Shown one piece after another: positions 54,321 to 62,581 of a DNA stretch of 64,000 nt (position 1 is the stretch's first letter; each line of letters opens with the position of its first letter). The notes beneath the pieces are model-generated. The model ran no database searches and was not told the DNA's origin. It saw only the letters and a program-made list of their open reading frames with translations. This stretch comes from Pseudoduganella namucuonensis (GTDB lineage: Bacteria > Pseudomonadota > Gammaproteobacteria > Burkholderiales > Burkholderiaceae_D): NCBI RefSeq assembly GCF_900116645.1, contig NZ_FPBO01000008.1:62001-126000 (forward strand). Reading direction: 5' to 3'. Both the position numbers and the translations under genes were made by a program.

Positions 54321-55574
54321 CTATGTCAACAAAGCCGCGTCAACCGTGCGCGCCGGGGCGGGCGCCGGCGGCGTCGCGGCGGGCTGGCCGGCGATCCAGC
54401 GCAGCAGCTCGCGGCCGAACACGCGCACGCGCGCCGTGTCCACCTGGCGGCGTTTATAGGCCTCGTGGCTGGCCGGTCCGCTCAGGCTGCGGTCGTGGCT
54501 GGCCTTGTCCATCAGCTGGATCTCGTATTCGAAGAAGAAGCCCACGTCGTAGTCCGGTTCGGCGGGACCGTCCTCGCCCGATTCCTGGGCGGCGTAGGCG
54601 GGCAGGCTGGCGCCGCCGACGTCGTCGGCGTGCAGGTGGATCATCTTGCGCACGGTGACCTGGATGCTGCTGAAGCCCTCGCCGCTGTGCGGGTTGCTGG
54701 TGCGCGTCTGCGCCTCCGAAATGGCGAGCAGTTCCGCGTCCATGCGCTGCAGCAGCTCGGCGGGATAATCCTCGCTGCGGTCCAGCATGGCGCGGTATTT
54801 GACGAACACCTGCTTGGCCGCGTCCATGTCCAGCAGCGTGTTGCGGGTGCGCTGGGAATCCACGTTGGTCACCGACAGCAGGTGCGCTCGCTGCAGCGTC
54901 TGCAGCGCCAGCAGGCATTCGAAGCGGGTGTTGAAGATCATGCGCACGCCGAGGTGGTCGTACACGTCCGCCGCCAGGTAGCCGGCCTTTTGCAGCAGCT
55001 TGAGCAGGATGCTGTTGCGGCCCTTGTTGTTCTTGCGGTCGAAGTGCAGCAGCGGCAGGCAGGTGTCGCCGTGGCGCAGGAAGTAGTGGCCCTCGTCGCA
55101 ATGGATCAACTCGTCGAGCGTGGCGAACACCTGCTCGCGAATGGTGTTGAAGTGGCGCAGCTTGAGGTTGTTGTCGATGTAGAAGATGCCGTGCATGACC
55201 TTGAGCACGGCGCACGACCACATGCGCAGCGTGTCGGACTGCTGGCCGCGGCGCGAGGCGTACACCAGCAGTTGCAGCGGATCCTCCGGATGGCTGACCT
55301 CGCGCGGGATCAGCGCCACCTGGCCCGGTTCGAGGAAGCTGCTGGCGATGAAGGCCACCGCCTCCCGGTGGGCGCGGCAGATCACGCCGGGGGCGGCGGG
55401 CTGGTCCAGGTCGAAGCCGTATTCCAGCACGAACTGGCGCGCGTCGCGCAGGTTGCGCAGCGCCAGCGCGCCCAGGTCGATCGCGGAGACGCCGCTGGCG
55501 ATCGCGTTGAGGTAACCCCAGTTGAGCGAGAACTTGCGCGTACTGGTCTTGAGCGACGCATGGATTTCAGTCAT
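54321..55574 (-). CDS. Conserved protein with RelA/SpoT synthetase-like motifs
   Basis: A 417-residue cytoplasmic protein of no family I can name with certainty. The middle and end show an ordered set of motifs resembling the (p)ppGpp synthetase fold: FDRKNNKGRNSILLKLLQKAG (178-198, like RxK..SI..KM), VYDHLGVRMIF (204-214, like D-L-GVRII with D206), SGEGFSSIQVTV (297-308, like GYRSLHTTV) and FEYEIQLMD (348-356, like VEIQIRT with E351). Together these place the expected catalytic Asp and Glu. No HD hydrolase domain or TGS/ACT region. The N-terminal 170 residues are unassigned. Weak Shine-Dalgarno sequence; stands alone between the serine hydrolase and a small exported protein, all on the minus strand. 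Confidence 0.6.
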   Translation of the reverse strand: MTEIHASLKTSTRKFSLNWGYLNAIASGVSAIDLGALALRNLRDARQFVLEYGFDLDQPAAPGVICRAHREAVAFIASSFLEPGQVALIPREVSHPEDPLQLLVYASRRGQQSDTLRMWSCAVLKVMHGIFYIDNNLKLRHFNTIREQVFATLDELIHCDEGHYFLRHGDTCLPLLHFDRKNNKGRNSILLKLLQKAGYLAADVYDHLGVRMIFNTRFECLLALQTLQRAHLLSVTNVDSQRTRNTLLDMDAAKQVFVKYRAMLDRSEDYPAELLQRMDAELLAISEAQTRTSNPHSGEGFSSIQVTVRKMIHLHADDVGGASLPAYAAQESGEDGPAEPDYDVGFFFEYEIQLMDKASHDRSLSGPASHEAYKRRQVDTARVRVFGRELLRWIAGQPAATPPAPAPARTVDAALLT

Positions 55575-55684
55575 GTCTTTATGCCATCAGCCCTATCCGA
55601 TAAGAAAGTATCGCAGTCCGCATGGACCGGGTCAACGACTGTCGTATGTGCATTGCAGCACGCCGCGCGGCGTGGATGGGGTGC

Positions 55685-55709
55685 GCCCGCGGCCGGGGCC
55701 GCGGGCGGG
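55685..55709 (-). other. GC hairpin after the 55715 gene
   Basis: CCCGCGGCC and GGCCGCGGG form a strong stem immediately downstream of the small exported-protein gene on its strand. Probably a terminator, without a T-run. Confidence 0.45.
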
Positions 55710-55714
55710 AGACG

Positions 55715-56107
55715 CTAGTAGCGCTCGGGGCGCAGCTCGTTGTCCGGCCGTTCGACGTCGGGCTGGACCGGCAGGTCGCGCGTGGCGCCGGGCGTGGCGG
55801 GCTGGCGCGCGTTGTCCAGCGTGTCGCCCGGATAGGTGGCGGTCCCGCCGCCGGTGGAGCCGGTGGCGCCGCTGGCGCCGTAGGTGGTCAGCGCGGGCTC
55901 GAAGCGGGCGGCCGAGCGCAGCTCGTTCCTGTTCTTGGTGTCGGTGGGACGCTTGAACTGGTAATCGGTGGCGGTGGGCGGACCCTGGTCGATGGCCATG
56001 GTGTTCAGCGCGGGCGTGTCCGTGGGGTTGCGCGGATTGACTTCCTGCGCCCAGGCGCATGGCGCCGAGATCACGGCCGCGGCCAGCAATAGTGCCTTGG
56101 TGTTCAT
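55715..56107 (-). CDS. Small exported protein of unknown function
   Basis: A 130-residue protein with a Sec signal (ALLLAAAVISAPCAWA, cleavage near 20). The mature part is low in hydrophobics and rich in Pro, Thr, Asn, Asp and Gly (NPRNPTDTPALN, GASGATGSTGGGTATYPGD), so it is probably largely unstructured. A good GAGGAG precedes the ATG at 56107. I recognise no family. It is divergent from the second PEP-CTERM gene across a 387-base gap. Confidence 0.65.
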   Translation of the reverse strand: MNTKALLLAAAVISAPCAWAQEVNPRNPTDTPALNTMAIDQGPPTATDYQFKRPTDTKNRNELRSAARFEPALTTYGASGATGSTGGGTATYPGDTLDNARQPATPGATRDLPVQPDVERPDNELRPERY

Positions 56108-56229
56108 GGGCTTCTCCTCAAAACTATAGGTGAAGCGCCATTATTGCCCCGCCCGCGTGCGCCCGAAGTAGGACTCCTTCTCATGTGGCGGTCGGAGTAA
56201 GGCCATTGCTTCCGCTCCGACCCCGTTGA

Positions 56230-56293
56230 AAATACCCCTGGGGTATTTAGAAAAAAGCCCCGGGTTTTTCAAAATAGCCCTGGGCGCTTTTCG
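56230..56293. repeat. Composite GCCCTGGGC palindromic repeat (copy 3, short)
   Basis: Three small palindromes follow each other: AAATACCCC/GGGGTATTT around one base (56230-56248), AAAAAGCCCC/GGGTTTTT, and AAAATAGCCCTGGGCGCTTTT. The last core is shared with the copies at 6371 and 50920. The rest of the gap 56108-56494 is A/T-rich with the sigma-54 site; I see no gene in it. Confidence 0.75.
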
Positions 56294-56431
56294 CCGCTGT
56301 CGCGCTCAGTTGAGCCAATTTAATTTGCTTTCGGAAAATTTTACACAATGGTAAGAAGGTTAATGTTGCAGTTCTTTAAAGTAACTTAAATTTCCTTTGA
56401 AAATCAATTATTTGGAGTAATAGCGGGATGG

Positions 56432-56449
56432 ATGGCACATTCGTTGCTT
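56432..56449 (+). promoter_or_regulatory. Sigma-54 (-24/-12) promoter of the second PEP-CTERM gene
   Basis: ATGGCACATTCGTTGCTT has GG at 56434-56435 and GC at 56446-56447, ten bases apart, with TGGCAC and TTGCT intact. Expected start near 56459, 36 bases before the ATG at 56495. This rules out an upstream in-frame ATG at 56432 as the start codon. Confidence 0.83.
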
Positions 56450-56494
56450 GTCGATCGCAAGTGTGTATACGACAAACCTCAACAGGAGACCCCC

Positions 56495-57160
56495 ATGCGA
56501 GCCATGACTTCCGCCCTTGCCTTCACCCTTGCCCTGCTGGCGTCCGGCCAGGCCAGCGCCGGCCCCGTTCCTTCGAGCTACAGCTTCGACGTGGCGACCG
56601 ACTGCGGCACCTATTGCTACACCGACAGCGGAGGCGAACTGACCAATGGCGCGCTGGGACGGGCCGGCTGGGAGGTCAACCTGGGCGGCGGCCCGGCCGC
56701 GGAATGGACGGGATGGACCGACGACCGCGTCAACATCGATTTCACGTTCTCGGGCAAGTACGATTTCACGGGCGTGCACGTGGGCAGCACGCAGGACAAC
56801 ATCGCCGACGTGGTCCTGCCCTCGTTCGAGGTGTACGGCTGGACCGGCTCGGCGTGGGCGCTGGCGGGCAGCTTGACCGTGCCCCTCAGCAGCGCGAACG
56901 ACCGGGCCGTGGGCTCGATGGCTGCGCACGTGTTCCTGGACTTGACCGGCCTCGGCTTCTACACCGACCAGCTGCGTCTGTCGCTGGTGGCCGAGGGGCC
57001 GTTCACCTTCATCGACGAAGTCACCTTCGACGGCACCGCCCGGGTCGCCAACGACGTGCCGGAACCGGGCAGCCTCGGGCTGCTGGGCGCGGGCCTGGGC
57101 CTGTTGGGCTGGTCGCGCCGCCGCCGTGGCGCGCCACGGCGCGCCTCAAGCGCGGCCTGA
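56495..57160 (+). CDS. PEP-CTERM exported protein
   Basis: A 221-residue secreted protein. Signal peptide about 1-23 (ASG..ASA). The mature part is a beta-sandwich-like domain with two early cysteines (TDCGTYCYTDSGG) and strands IDFTFSGKYDFTGVHVGS and FEVYGWTGSAWALAGSLTVP, resembling discoidin-like or lectin folds, but I cannot name a family. The C-terminus is a PEP-CTERM tail: VPEPGSLGLLGAGLGLLGW then SRRRR. CAGGAGACCCCC precedes the ATG at 56495. It ends by overlapping the convergent LysR gene by 15 bases. Confidence 0.85.
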   Translation: MRAMTSALAFTLALLASGQASAGPVPSSYSFDVATDCGTYCYTDSGGELTNGALGRAGWEVNLGGGPAAEWTGWTDDRVNIDFTFSGKYDFTGVHVGSTQDNIADVVLPSFEVYGWTGSAWALAGSLTVPLSSANDRAVGSMAAHVFLDLTGLGFYTDQLRLSLVAEGPFTFIDEVTFDGTARVANDVPEPGSLGLLGAGLGLLGWSRRRRGAPRRASSAA

Positions 57161-58069
57161 GACGCCGCTTGATGCGCCGCCCGCCGCGCCGGCGCCGAAG
57201 CGCTCGACAATGAACTCGACAAAGCTGGCCAGCTTCGGCGTGGACTGGCGGTCGCGCGGGTAGATCAGGTGCAGTGGACGGGGCGGCGGCAGGTAGCCGC
57301 CCAGCACCGGCACCAGCAGCCCGCGCGCGATCTCGTCGGCCAGCATCATCTCCGGCTGCATGACGATGCCCGCGCCCGCCAAGGCGGCCTGCTTCAGCGC
57401 GTGGCCGTTGTTCGAGCGCAGCCGGCTGGCGCGCATGTTGAAGGCGGGCTCGGCCTCGTCCAGGCGCCAGCGCACGTGCCGCGGCCAGTGCGAGAAGTCC
57501 AGGCAGTGGTGGCGCGCCAGGTCGGCCGGCTTTTGCGGCGTGCCGTGGCGCGCCAAGTACGCCGGCGCGGCGCAGATCGCCATGTGGATGGGCCGCAGCG
57601 CGCGCGCCACCATCGAGGTGTCCTTCAGGTGGCCGACGCGGATGGCCGCGTCCAGGCCTTCCTCCACCACGTCCGCCAGCCGGTTCGACAGTTCCAGCTC
57701 CACGTTCACCTCGGGATGGCGCTCCAGGTAGTCGGCCAGCGCCCCCGCCAGGCACTGCCCGCCGAAGGCCACCGGCGCGCTCACCTTGAGCGTGCCGCGC
57801 GGCGCCGCGCGCATGGACTGCGCGCCCCGCTCGGCCGCCTCCACCAGCGCCAGGATGTGGCGGCATTCCTCGCAGTATTGCGCGCCGATCTCCGTCAGAC
57901 TCTGGCTGCGGGTGGTCCGGTGCAGCAGGCGCGCGCCGACCAGCTTTTCCAGCGCGGCGATATGCTTGCTCACCATCACCGTCGACAGGTTCAGCGCCCG
58001 CGCCGCCGCCGTGAAATTGCCGGCGTCCACCACCCGGACGAATACTTCCATGCTGCGCATCTTGTCCAT
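57146..58069 (-). CDS. LysR family transcriptional regulator
   Basis: A 307-residue regulator. The N-terminal winged helix is complete: MEVFVRVVDAGNFTAAARALNLSTVMVSKHIAALEKLVGARLLHRTTRSQSLTEIG (7-62). The remainder is the LysR effector-binding domain (GTLKVSAPVAFGG onwards) of the type common in the DsdC/CrgA-like group. It is divergent from a LysE-type exporter gene with about 100 bases between, the standard arrangement for a regulator and its target. The effector is probably an amino acid or related compound. Confidence 0.92.
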   Translation of the reverse strand: MDKMRSMEVFVRVVDAGNFTAAARALNLSTVMVSKHIAALEKLVGARLLHRTTRSQSLTEIGAQYCEECRHILALVEAAERGAQSMRAAPRGTLKVSAPVAFGGQCLAGALADYLERHPEVNVELELSNRLADVVEEGLDAAIRVGHLKDTSMVARALRPIHMAICAAPAYLARHGTPQKPADLARHHCLDFSHWPRHVRWRLDEAEPAFNMRASRLRSNNGHALKQAALAGAGIVMQPEMMLADEIARGLLVPVLGGYLPPPRPLHLIYPRDRQSTPKLASFVEFIVERFGAGAAGGASSGVSGRA

Positions 58070-58173
58070 GGGGATTGTTAAACGTGGGTTAAAGATGTTG
58101 TAAATGGTATGCTATTTTTAAAGAATGTGAAAAGCCCGATACTGGTCGCTCCTGATCACTTCCGGTGCCCGGC

Positions 58174-58854
58174 ATGACCTACTCTCTCTGGCTTTCCTTC
58201 CTCGCGGTGGCCTTGGCGGCGACCTTCAGTCCCGGTCCCGGCGTGCTGCTGGCGATCTCGACCACGATGGCGCTGGGCCCGCGACGCACCGCGTACAGCT
58301 CGGCCGGCAACGCGGTGGGCGTGTTCCTGGTGTCGTGCGTGGCGGTGAGCGGGGTGGGGCTGCTGTTCCAGCGCTCGCCGCTGGCCTTCACCCTGCTCAA
58401 GGCGGGCGGCGCGTGCTACCTGGCGTGGCTGGGCGTGAAGCAGTGGCGCCAGGCCGGTGCGAAGGAGCCGGCCCCCGCGCCCGCGCCGGCGGCGCGCGAG
58501 GGGGCGCCGGCGCAGCCGGCACGGCGTGAGCGGGAGCCGACGCCGAAGCCGGAGGACGGCCGCTACGCCGTGTTCGCGCGCGGCCTGGCCGTGGCCTGCA
58601 GCAATCCGAAAAGCATCGTGTTTTTCGCCGCGATCTTCCCGCAGTTCATGCCCATCGGCACGTTCTCGGTCGCGCGCTTCCTCGTGCTCAGCCTGACGTT
58701 CGTGGCTTGCACCTTCGTGTCCCATTTCAGCTACGTGCTGCTGGCCGCGCACGCCGGCCCGGCCATGCTGGCGGGCGAGGGCATGCGGCGCTTCCAGCGC
58801 TGCATGGGGGCGCTGTTCGTGGCGCTCGCCGCGGCGATGCTGCTGTACGCCTAA
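58174..58854 (+). CDS. LysE/RhtB family exporter
   Basis: A 226-residue inner-membrane exporter with six predicted helices. The family signature FSPGPGVLLAISTTMALGPRRTAYSSAGNAVGV is at the N-terminus, and NPKSIVFFAAIFPQFM in the middle. A Pro/Ala/Arg/Glu-rich loop (about 98-126) is longer than usual for the cytoplasmic loop between helices 3 and 4. Members export amino acids such as lysine, homoserine, threonine or leucine. ATG at 58174 is preferred; GTG at 58165 is possible. Divergent from the LysR regulator. Confidence 0.88.
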   Translation: MTYSLWLSFLAVALAATFSPGPGVLLAISTTMALGPRRTAYSSAGNAVGVFLVSCVAVSGVGLLFQRSPLAFTLLKAGGACYLAWLGVKQWRQAGAKEPAPAPAPAAREGAPAQPARREREPTPKPEDGRYAVFARGLAVACSNPKSIVFFAAIFPQFMPIGTFSVARFLVLSLTFVACTFVSHFSYVLLAAHAGPAMLAGEGMRRFQRCMGALFVALAAAMLLYA

Positions 58855-60269
58855 TCCGGGCGCGGCGTCAGGCGCACCGGCATGGCGCTGGGCCGCATGG
58901 TGAAGGCGGACACCTCGGCGATGGTGGCGGGATCGACCGCCAGTTCCAGCGTGAAGTTGCGCGCCAGCATGGACAGCACCAGCCGCAGCTCCACGCCCGC
59001 CAGATGCCGGCCCGGGCACACCCGCGGCCCCGCGCCGAATTGCGCGTAGGCGCGCGTGTCGTGCGGCTGCACCTGGTGGTGGCCGGCTTCCCAGCGCTCG
59101 GGCAGGAAGGCGGCCGGGTTGGCGAAGTGGTCGCTGTCCAGCATGGACGGGCGCAGCAGGAAGAAGATGGGCGTGCCCGGCGGCAGGGCGACGTCGCCCA
59201 GCACCGTGTCGGTGACGGTTTCCAGGTACAGCGCCGGCACCACCGGCTTGAGCCGCGTGGCCTCGTGCGCCACCGCCTCGAAGAAATCGAGCCGCTTGAT
59301 GTCGTCGAACGCCGGGCACACGCGCGCCTCGCCCAGCGCCTCCACGGCCGCCGCGTGCATGCGCGGCTGGATGTCCGGCCGCGTGCCCAGGAAGTACATG
59401 GTCCAGGCCAGCGTGTGGGCGGTGGTGTCCTCGCCGGCCAGCAGCACCGTCATGACGTTGGCGAAGATGATGTCGTCGGTGATCCCCGAGCCGGGCTGGG
59501 CGCTGCTTTGCAGCATCGCCTCCAGCAGGTTGTGCGGATGCAGGGGCGGCAGGCCGGCCATGCGCTTGCGGGTGCGCTCGATCAGGCCGTGCACGTGCTC
59601 CTGCACCACGCGCAGCGAGCGGTCGAACTCCCTGTCCCTGGGCAGCTTGATGTAGCGCCACAGCGGGAAGGGCGCGTTGACGCGGGCCATGATCATGGGG
59701 AAGATGAGCGCCATGTGGTCCTGGATCGCGTCGCCCGGTTTCTCCAGCGTGTTCGGGTCCTCGCCGAAGGCCAGCGCGGTGGTCACGTCCACCGTGTAGC
59801 GCGCCAGGTCCTTGCCCATGTCGACGATCTCTCCGTGCTCGGCGGCGCGGCGCCAGTGCCGGTGCAGGCGCTCGGTGATGGCGTGCATGGCCGGGAAGAA
59901 GGCCGGGAAATTGGTCGACGCCAGCGCGTGCATGACCAGCTGGCGCTGCGGGCGCCAGCCCTCGCCCTCGACCGAGAACACGCCGTTGCCGCCCATTTCC
60001 TTGAGCACGGATTCGATGGGCGAGAAACGCCGGTACTTGTCCGGCCGCTCGCGCAAGGCGGTCTGCAGCATGCCGGCGTCGGCGCAGACCAGCACCTGCT
60101 GCGGGCCCAGGCGTATCGTGAAGACCGGCCCCAGTTCGCGCTCCCATTCCTCCAGCACCAGGTGGATGCGCTTGGGGTCCATCTTCAGCGCGTTGCCCAG
60201 CACGGGCACGCCCTTGGGCGAGGGCAGGTCCACCAGGGTTCTGGCGCGGGTTGCGGTTTCCGTTGTCAT
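58851..60269 (-). CDS. Cytochrome P450
   Basis: A 472-residue P450 monooxygenase. The I-helix motif is AGEDTTAHT (about 287-295), the K-helix ExxR is EATR, and the haem-binding loop is FGAGPRVCPGRHLAG with the axial cysteine (near 418). The N-terminus has a proline-rich start (DLPSPKGVPVLGNALKM) but no membrane anchor, as in soluble bacterial P450s. Length and LMARVNAPFPLWRYIKLP-like motifs recall bacterial relatives of eukaryote-type P450s. No ferredoxin, reductase or synthase gene is nearby, so electron donor and substrate are unknown. ATG at 60269 has GAGGACG upstream. Divergent from the Cache protein. Confidence 0.92.
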   Translation of the reverse strand: MTTETATRARTLVDLPSPKGVPVLGNALKMDPKRIHLVLEEWERELGPVFTIRLGPQQVLVCADAGMLQTALRERPDKYRRFSPIESVLKEMGGNGVFSVEGEGWRPQRQLVMHALASTNFPAFFPAMHAITERLHRHWRRAAEHGEIVDMGKDLARYTVDVTTALAFGEDPNTLEKPGDAIQDHMALIFPMIMARVNAPFPLWRYIKLPRDREFDRSLRVVQEHVHGLIERTRKRMAGLPPLHPHNLLEAMLQSSAQPGSGITDDIIFANVMTVLLAGEDTTAHTLAWTMYFLGTRPDIQPRMHAAAVEALGEARVCPAFDDIKRLDFFEAVAHEATRLKPVVPALYLETVTDTVLGDVALPPGTPIFFLLRPSMLDSDHFANPAAFLPERWEAGHHQVQPHDTRAYAQFGAGPRVCPGRHLAGVELRLVLSMLARNFTLELAVDPATIAEVSAFTMRPSAMPVRLTPRPD

Positions 60270-60461
60270 GGAGGCGTCCTCGTGCGCCGCGGCGGCGCGT
60301 TGCATGGCCTGGACTGCTTGAAGGCGGGCTGATCCATTGTATGCCCTTTGCCCGCGCCGGCGCGCCCGCATGCGCCGGGGGAATGGCGGTATGATAGGCT
60401 GACGCGGCCGGGCGGCGCAGGCTGTTCCGGTGCGATATCGACAAGTAACCAGGAGATGGGC

Positions 60462-60908
60462 ATGAAACACGCAATCACGGCGGCTTTGCTGCTGGCTTTC
60501 GCCGGCGGCGCGCTGTCCGCCGACTACGCCACCCCGCAGCAGGCCGAGCAACTGGTGGCCAAGGCGGTGGCGGCGGTCCGCAAGGACGCGGCCAAGACCT
60601 ACGAGGAAATCACGGCCAAGGACGCGGCCTGGGTCCATGGCGACCTGTATCCGGTGGTGTACGACCTGGACGGCAAGGTGCTGGCCCACGGCCAGAACCC
60701 CAAGATGGTGGGCAAGGATTTGATCGAGCTGCGCGACGCGGACGGCAGACCCTTCGTCCGCGAGCGGGTCGACCTGGCCAGGCAGAAGGGCAAGTTCTGG
60801 CAGAACTACAGCTTCCTCGACCCGGTGACCAAGCAGATCCTGGCCAAGCGCATGTACTGCGAACGGCTCGACGAGCGCGTGGTCTGCGCCGGCGTCTACG
60901 TGCGCTGA
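60462..60908 (+). CDS. Single-Cache-domain periplasmic protein
   Basis: A 148-residue secreted protein. Signal peptide about 1-19 (GGALSA). The mature part is a small Cache-type sensor fold: QLVAKAVAAVRKDAAKTYEEITAKDAAWVHGDLYPVVYDLDGKVLAHGQNPKMVGKDLIELRDADGRPF and then FWQNYSFLDPVTKQILAKRMYCERLDERVVCAGVYV. Free-standing versions bind small ligands in the periplasm, sometimes for a receptor or kinase. It converges with the PAS histidine kinase, overlapping it by 13 bases, though these are on opposite strands. AGGAGATGGG precedes the ATG. Confidence 0.87.
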   Translation: MKHAITAALLLAFAGGALSADYATPQQAEQLVAKAVAAVRKDAAKTYEEITAKDAAWVHGDLYPVVYDLDGKVLAHGQNPKMVGKDLIELRDADGRPFVRERVDLARQKGKFWQNYSFLDPVTKQILAKRMYCERLDERVVCAGVYVR

Positions 60909-62581
60909 GGGGCGTCGTCGGCGGCGGCCGGCGGGTGCGTGGGCAGCACCACCCGGAACACCGTGCCCGCGCCCACCTCGCTGCGCACCTCGATCGCGCC
61001 GCCGTGCTTTTGCACGATGCCGTAGGACAGCGACAGCCCCAGCCCCGTGCCCTGGCCGATGGGCTTGGTGGTGAAGAAGGGCTCGAAGATGCGGCTCAGG
61101 TGCTCGGGCGCGATGCCCTTGCCGGTGTCCTCGATCTCGACCCACACGTTGGCGCCGTCGTGGCCGGTGCGCACGGTGATGCGGCCGTGCTCCTCGATCG
61201 CGTGGGCGGCGTTGATCAGCAGGTTCATGAACACCTGGTTCAGCTGCGACGGGTAGCATTCGATGGCGGGCGGCGCGCCGTACTCCTTGACCACCTCGGC
61301 CTTGTACTTGATCTCGTGCCACACCACGTTGAGCGTGCTGTCCAGGCCCGCCTCCAGGTCGGCTTGCTGGCGTCCGCCGCCGTCCACGTGTGAAAACTCC
61401 TTCATGTCCTGCACGATGCGCTTGACGCGGTCCAGCCCGTCGAGCGACTCGGCCAGCAGGCTGTCCAGGTCCTCGCGCAGGAAGTCGGCGTCGATCTCCA
61501 GCTTCAGGCGCCGCATGTGCTCGCTGTCCGCCGGCGCCAGGCAGGCTTCCCTCTCCTGGTAGGCGTCGAGCAGCCTGAACAGGTCGCGCGTGTAGCGCTG
61601 CAGCGAGCCCAGGTTGGAGTTGACGAAGCCGACCGGGTTGTTGATCTCGTGCGCGACGCCGGCCGCCAGCACGCCGATCGAGGCCATCTTCTCCGATTGC
61701 AGCAGCTGGCTCTGCGCCTCGCCCAGCTTGCCGATCAAGTCCTGCTGGCGCGCCTTCTCCGTCTGCAGCGTGGCGTTGGCCAGGCGCAGGTCGGCGGTGC
61801 GCTCCAGCACGCGCTCCTCGAGCCGGTCGCGCGACTGGCGCAGCGCCTCCTCGGCCAGCTTGCGCTCGGTGATGTCGGTGTAGCCGAACACGCGGCCGAT
61901 GATGCGCTCGCCCAGGTACTGCGGCCGCGACTTGCATTCGAAGACACGGCCGTCGGTCAGGCGGAACAGGTCCTCGGCCTCGCCGCGGTCGAGCACTTCG
62001 CGCAGGCGGCCGCGGCAGACGTCCGCCTCCAGCACCTGCGCGGACAGGAATCCCAGGATGGCCTCGTCGTTCCCGGCCAGCAGCAGCTCCTCCGGTATCC
62101 GCCACATGGCGCTGCACAGGCGGTTCATGCTGGTGATCTTGCCGTGCCAGTCGAGCACCAGGATGCCGTTGCCGGTCGACTCCAGGGTCGCCTGCAGCTG
62201 CGACAGGGTCTGCTCGAGCGCGTCCTCGACCTGCTGCTGGTGCTGGATGTCGCGCGCCTGCACCAGCAGCAGCGGCGCGCCCTCGTGGTGGATCACGTGG
62301 ATCGACTTGGCCACCGTCAGCAGCGCGCCGTCGGCGCACTGGTACTGGCCCTCCTGGGCGTCGATGGCGTCGTACTGGCCGTTGCGCACCTCCTCCCAGT
62401 AGAACACGTCCTGCAGCGACGATTCGATGTCGGTGATGCACATGCCCAGCAACCGCTCCTCGCTATAGCCCAGCACCTGCGAGGCGACCCGGTTGACCAC
62501 GGCGATGCCCAGATCGTCCGGCCGCACGAGCAGCATCATGTTCGGGCAATGGTCGAGCATCAGTTGCGGCAGGCTCTTCAT
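60896..62581 (-). CDS. PAS-PAS sensor histidine kinase
   Basis: A 561-residue cytoplasmic kinase without membrane helices. Two PAS domains (about 5-115 and 125-250, the second ending RVFGYTDITERKLAEEAL) are followed by a coiled coil. The phospho-acceptor region is GVLAAGVAHEINNPVGFVNSNL, and the ATP-binding domain has N box NLLINAAHAI, G1 IEDTGKGI and G2 GTGLGLSLSYGI. There is no receiver attached. It begins inside the stop of the HD-GYP gene (ATGA), so the kinase and the phosphodiesterase are co-translated and may act in one pathway. Confidence 0.92.
   Translation of the reverse strand: MKSLPQLMLDHCPNMMLLVRPDDLGIAVVNRVASQVLGYSEERLLGMCITDIESSLQDVFYWEEVRNGQYDAIDAQEGQYQCADGALLTVAKSIHVIHHEGAPLLLVQARDIQHQQQVEDALEQTLSQLQATLESTGNGILVLDWHGKITSMNRLCSAMWRIPEELLLAGNDEAILGFLSAQVLEADVCRGRLREVLDRGEAEDLFRLTDGRVFECKSRPQYLGERIIGRVFGYTDITERKLAEEALRQSRDRLEERVLERTADLRLANATLQTEKARQQDLIGKLGEAQSQLLQSEKMASIGVLAAGVAHEINNPVGFVNSNLGSLQRYTRDLFRLLDAYQEREACLAPADSEHMRRLKLEIDADFLREDLDSLLAESLDGLDRVKRIVQDMKEFSHVDGGGRQQADLEAGLDSTLNVVWHEIKYKAEVVKEYGAPPAIECYPSQLNQVFMNLLINAAHAIEEHGRITVRTGHDGANVWVEIEDTGKGIAPEHLSRIFEPFFTTKPIGQGTGLGLSLSYGIVQKHGGAIEVRSEVGAGTVFRVVLPTHPPAAADDAPQRT

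Noticed and set aside
56432..56494. An upstream ATG that would extend the second PEP-CTERM protein by 21 residues
   Set aside because: It falls inside the sigma-54 promoter, and the signal peptide begins properly at the ATG at 56495, which has a good Shine-Dalgarno sequence.
58851..62441. A single minus-strand open frame of nearly 1200 codons
   Set aside because: Only its 3' part (from 60269) is the P450. The remainder runs through the Cache gene and the PAS kinase in another frame and reads as Arg/Pro/Ala-rich shadow sequence.
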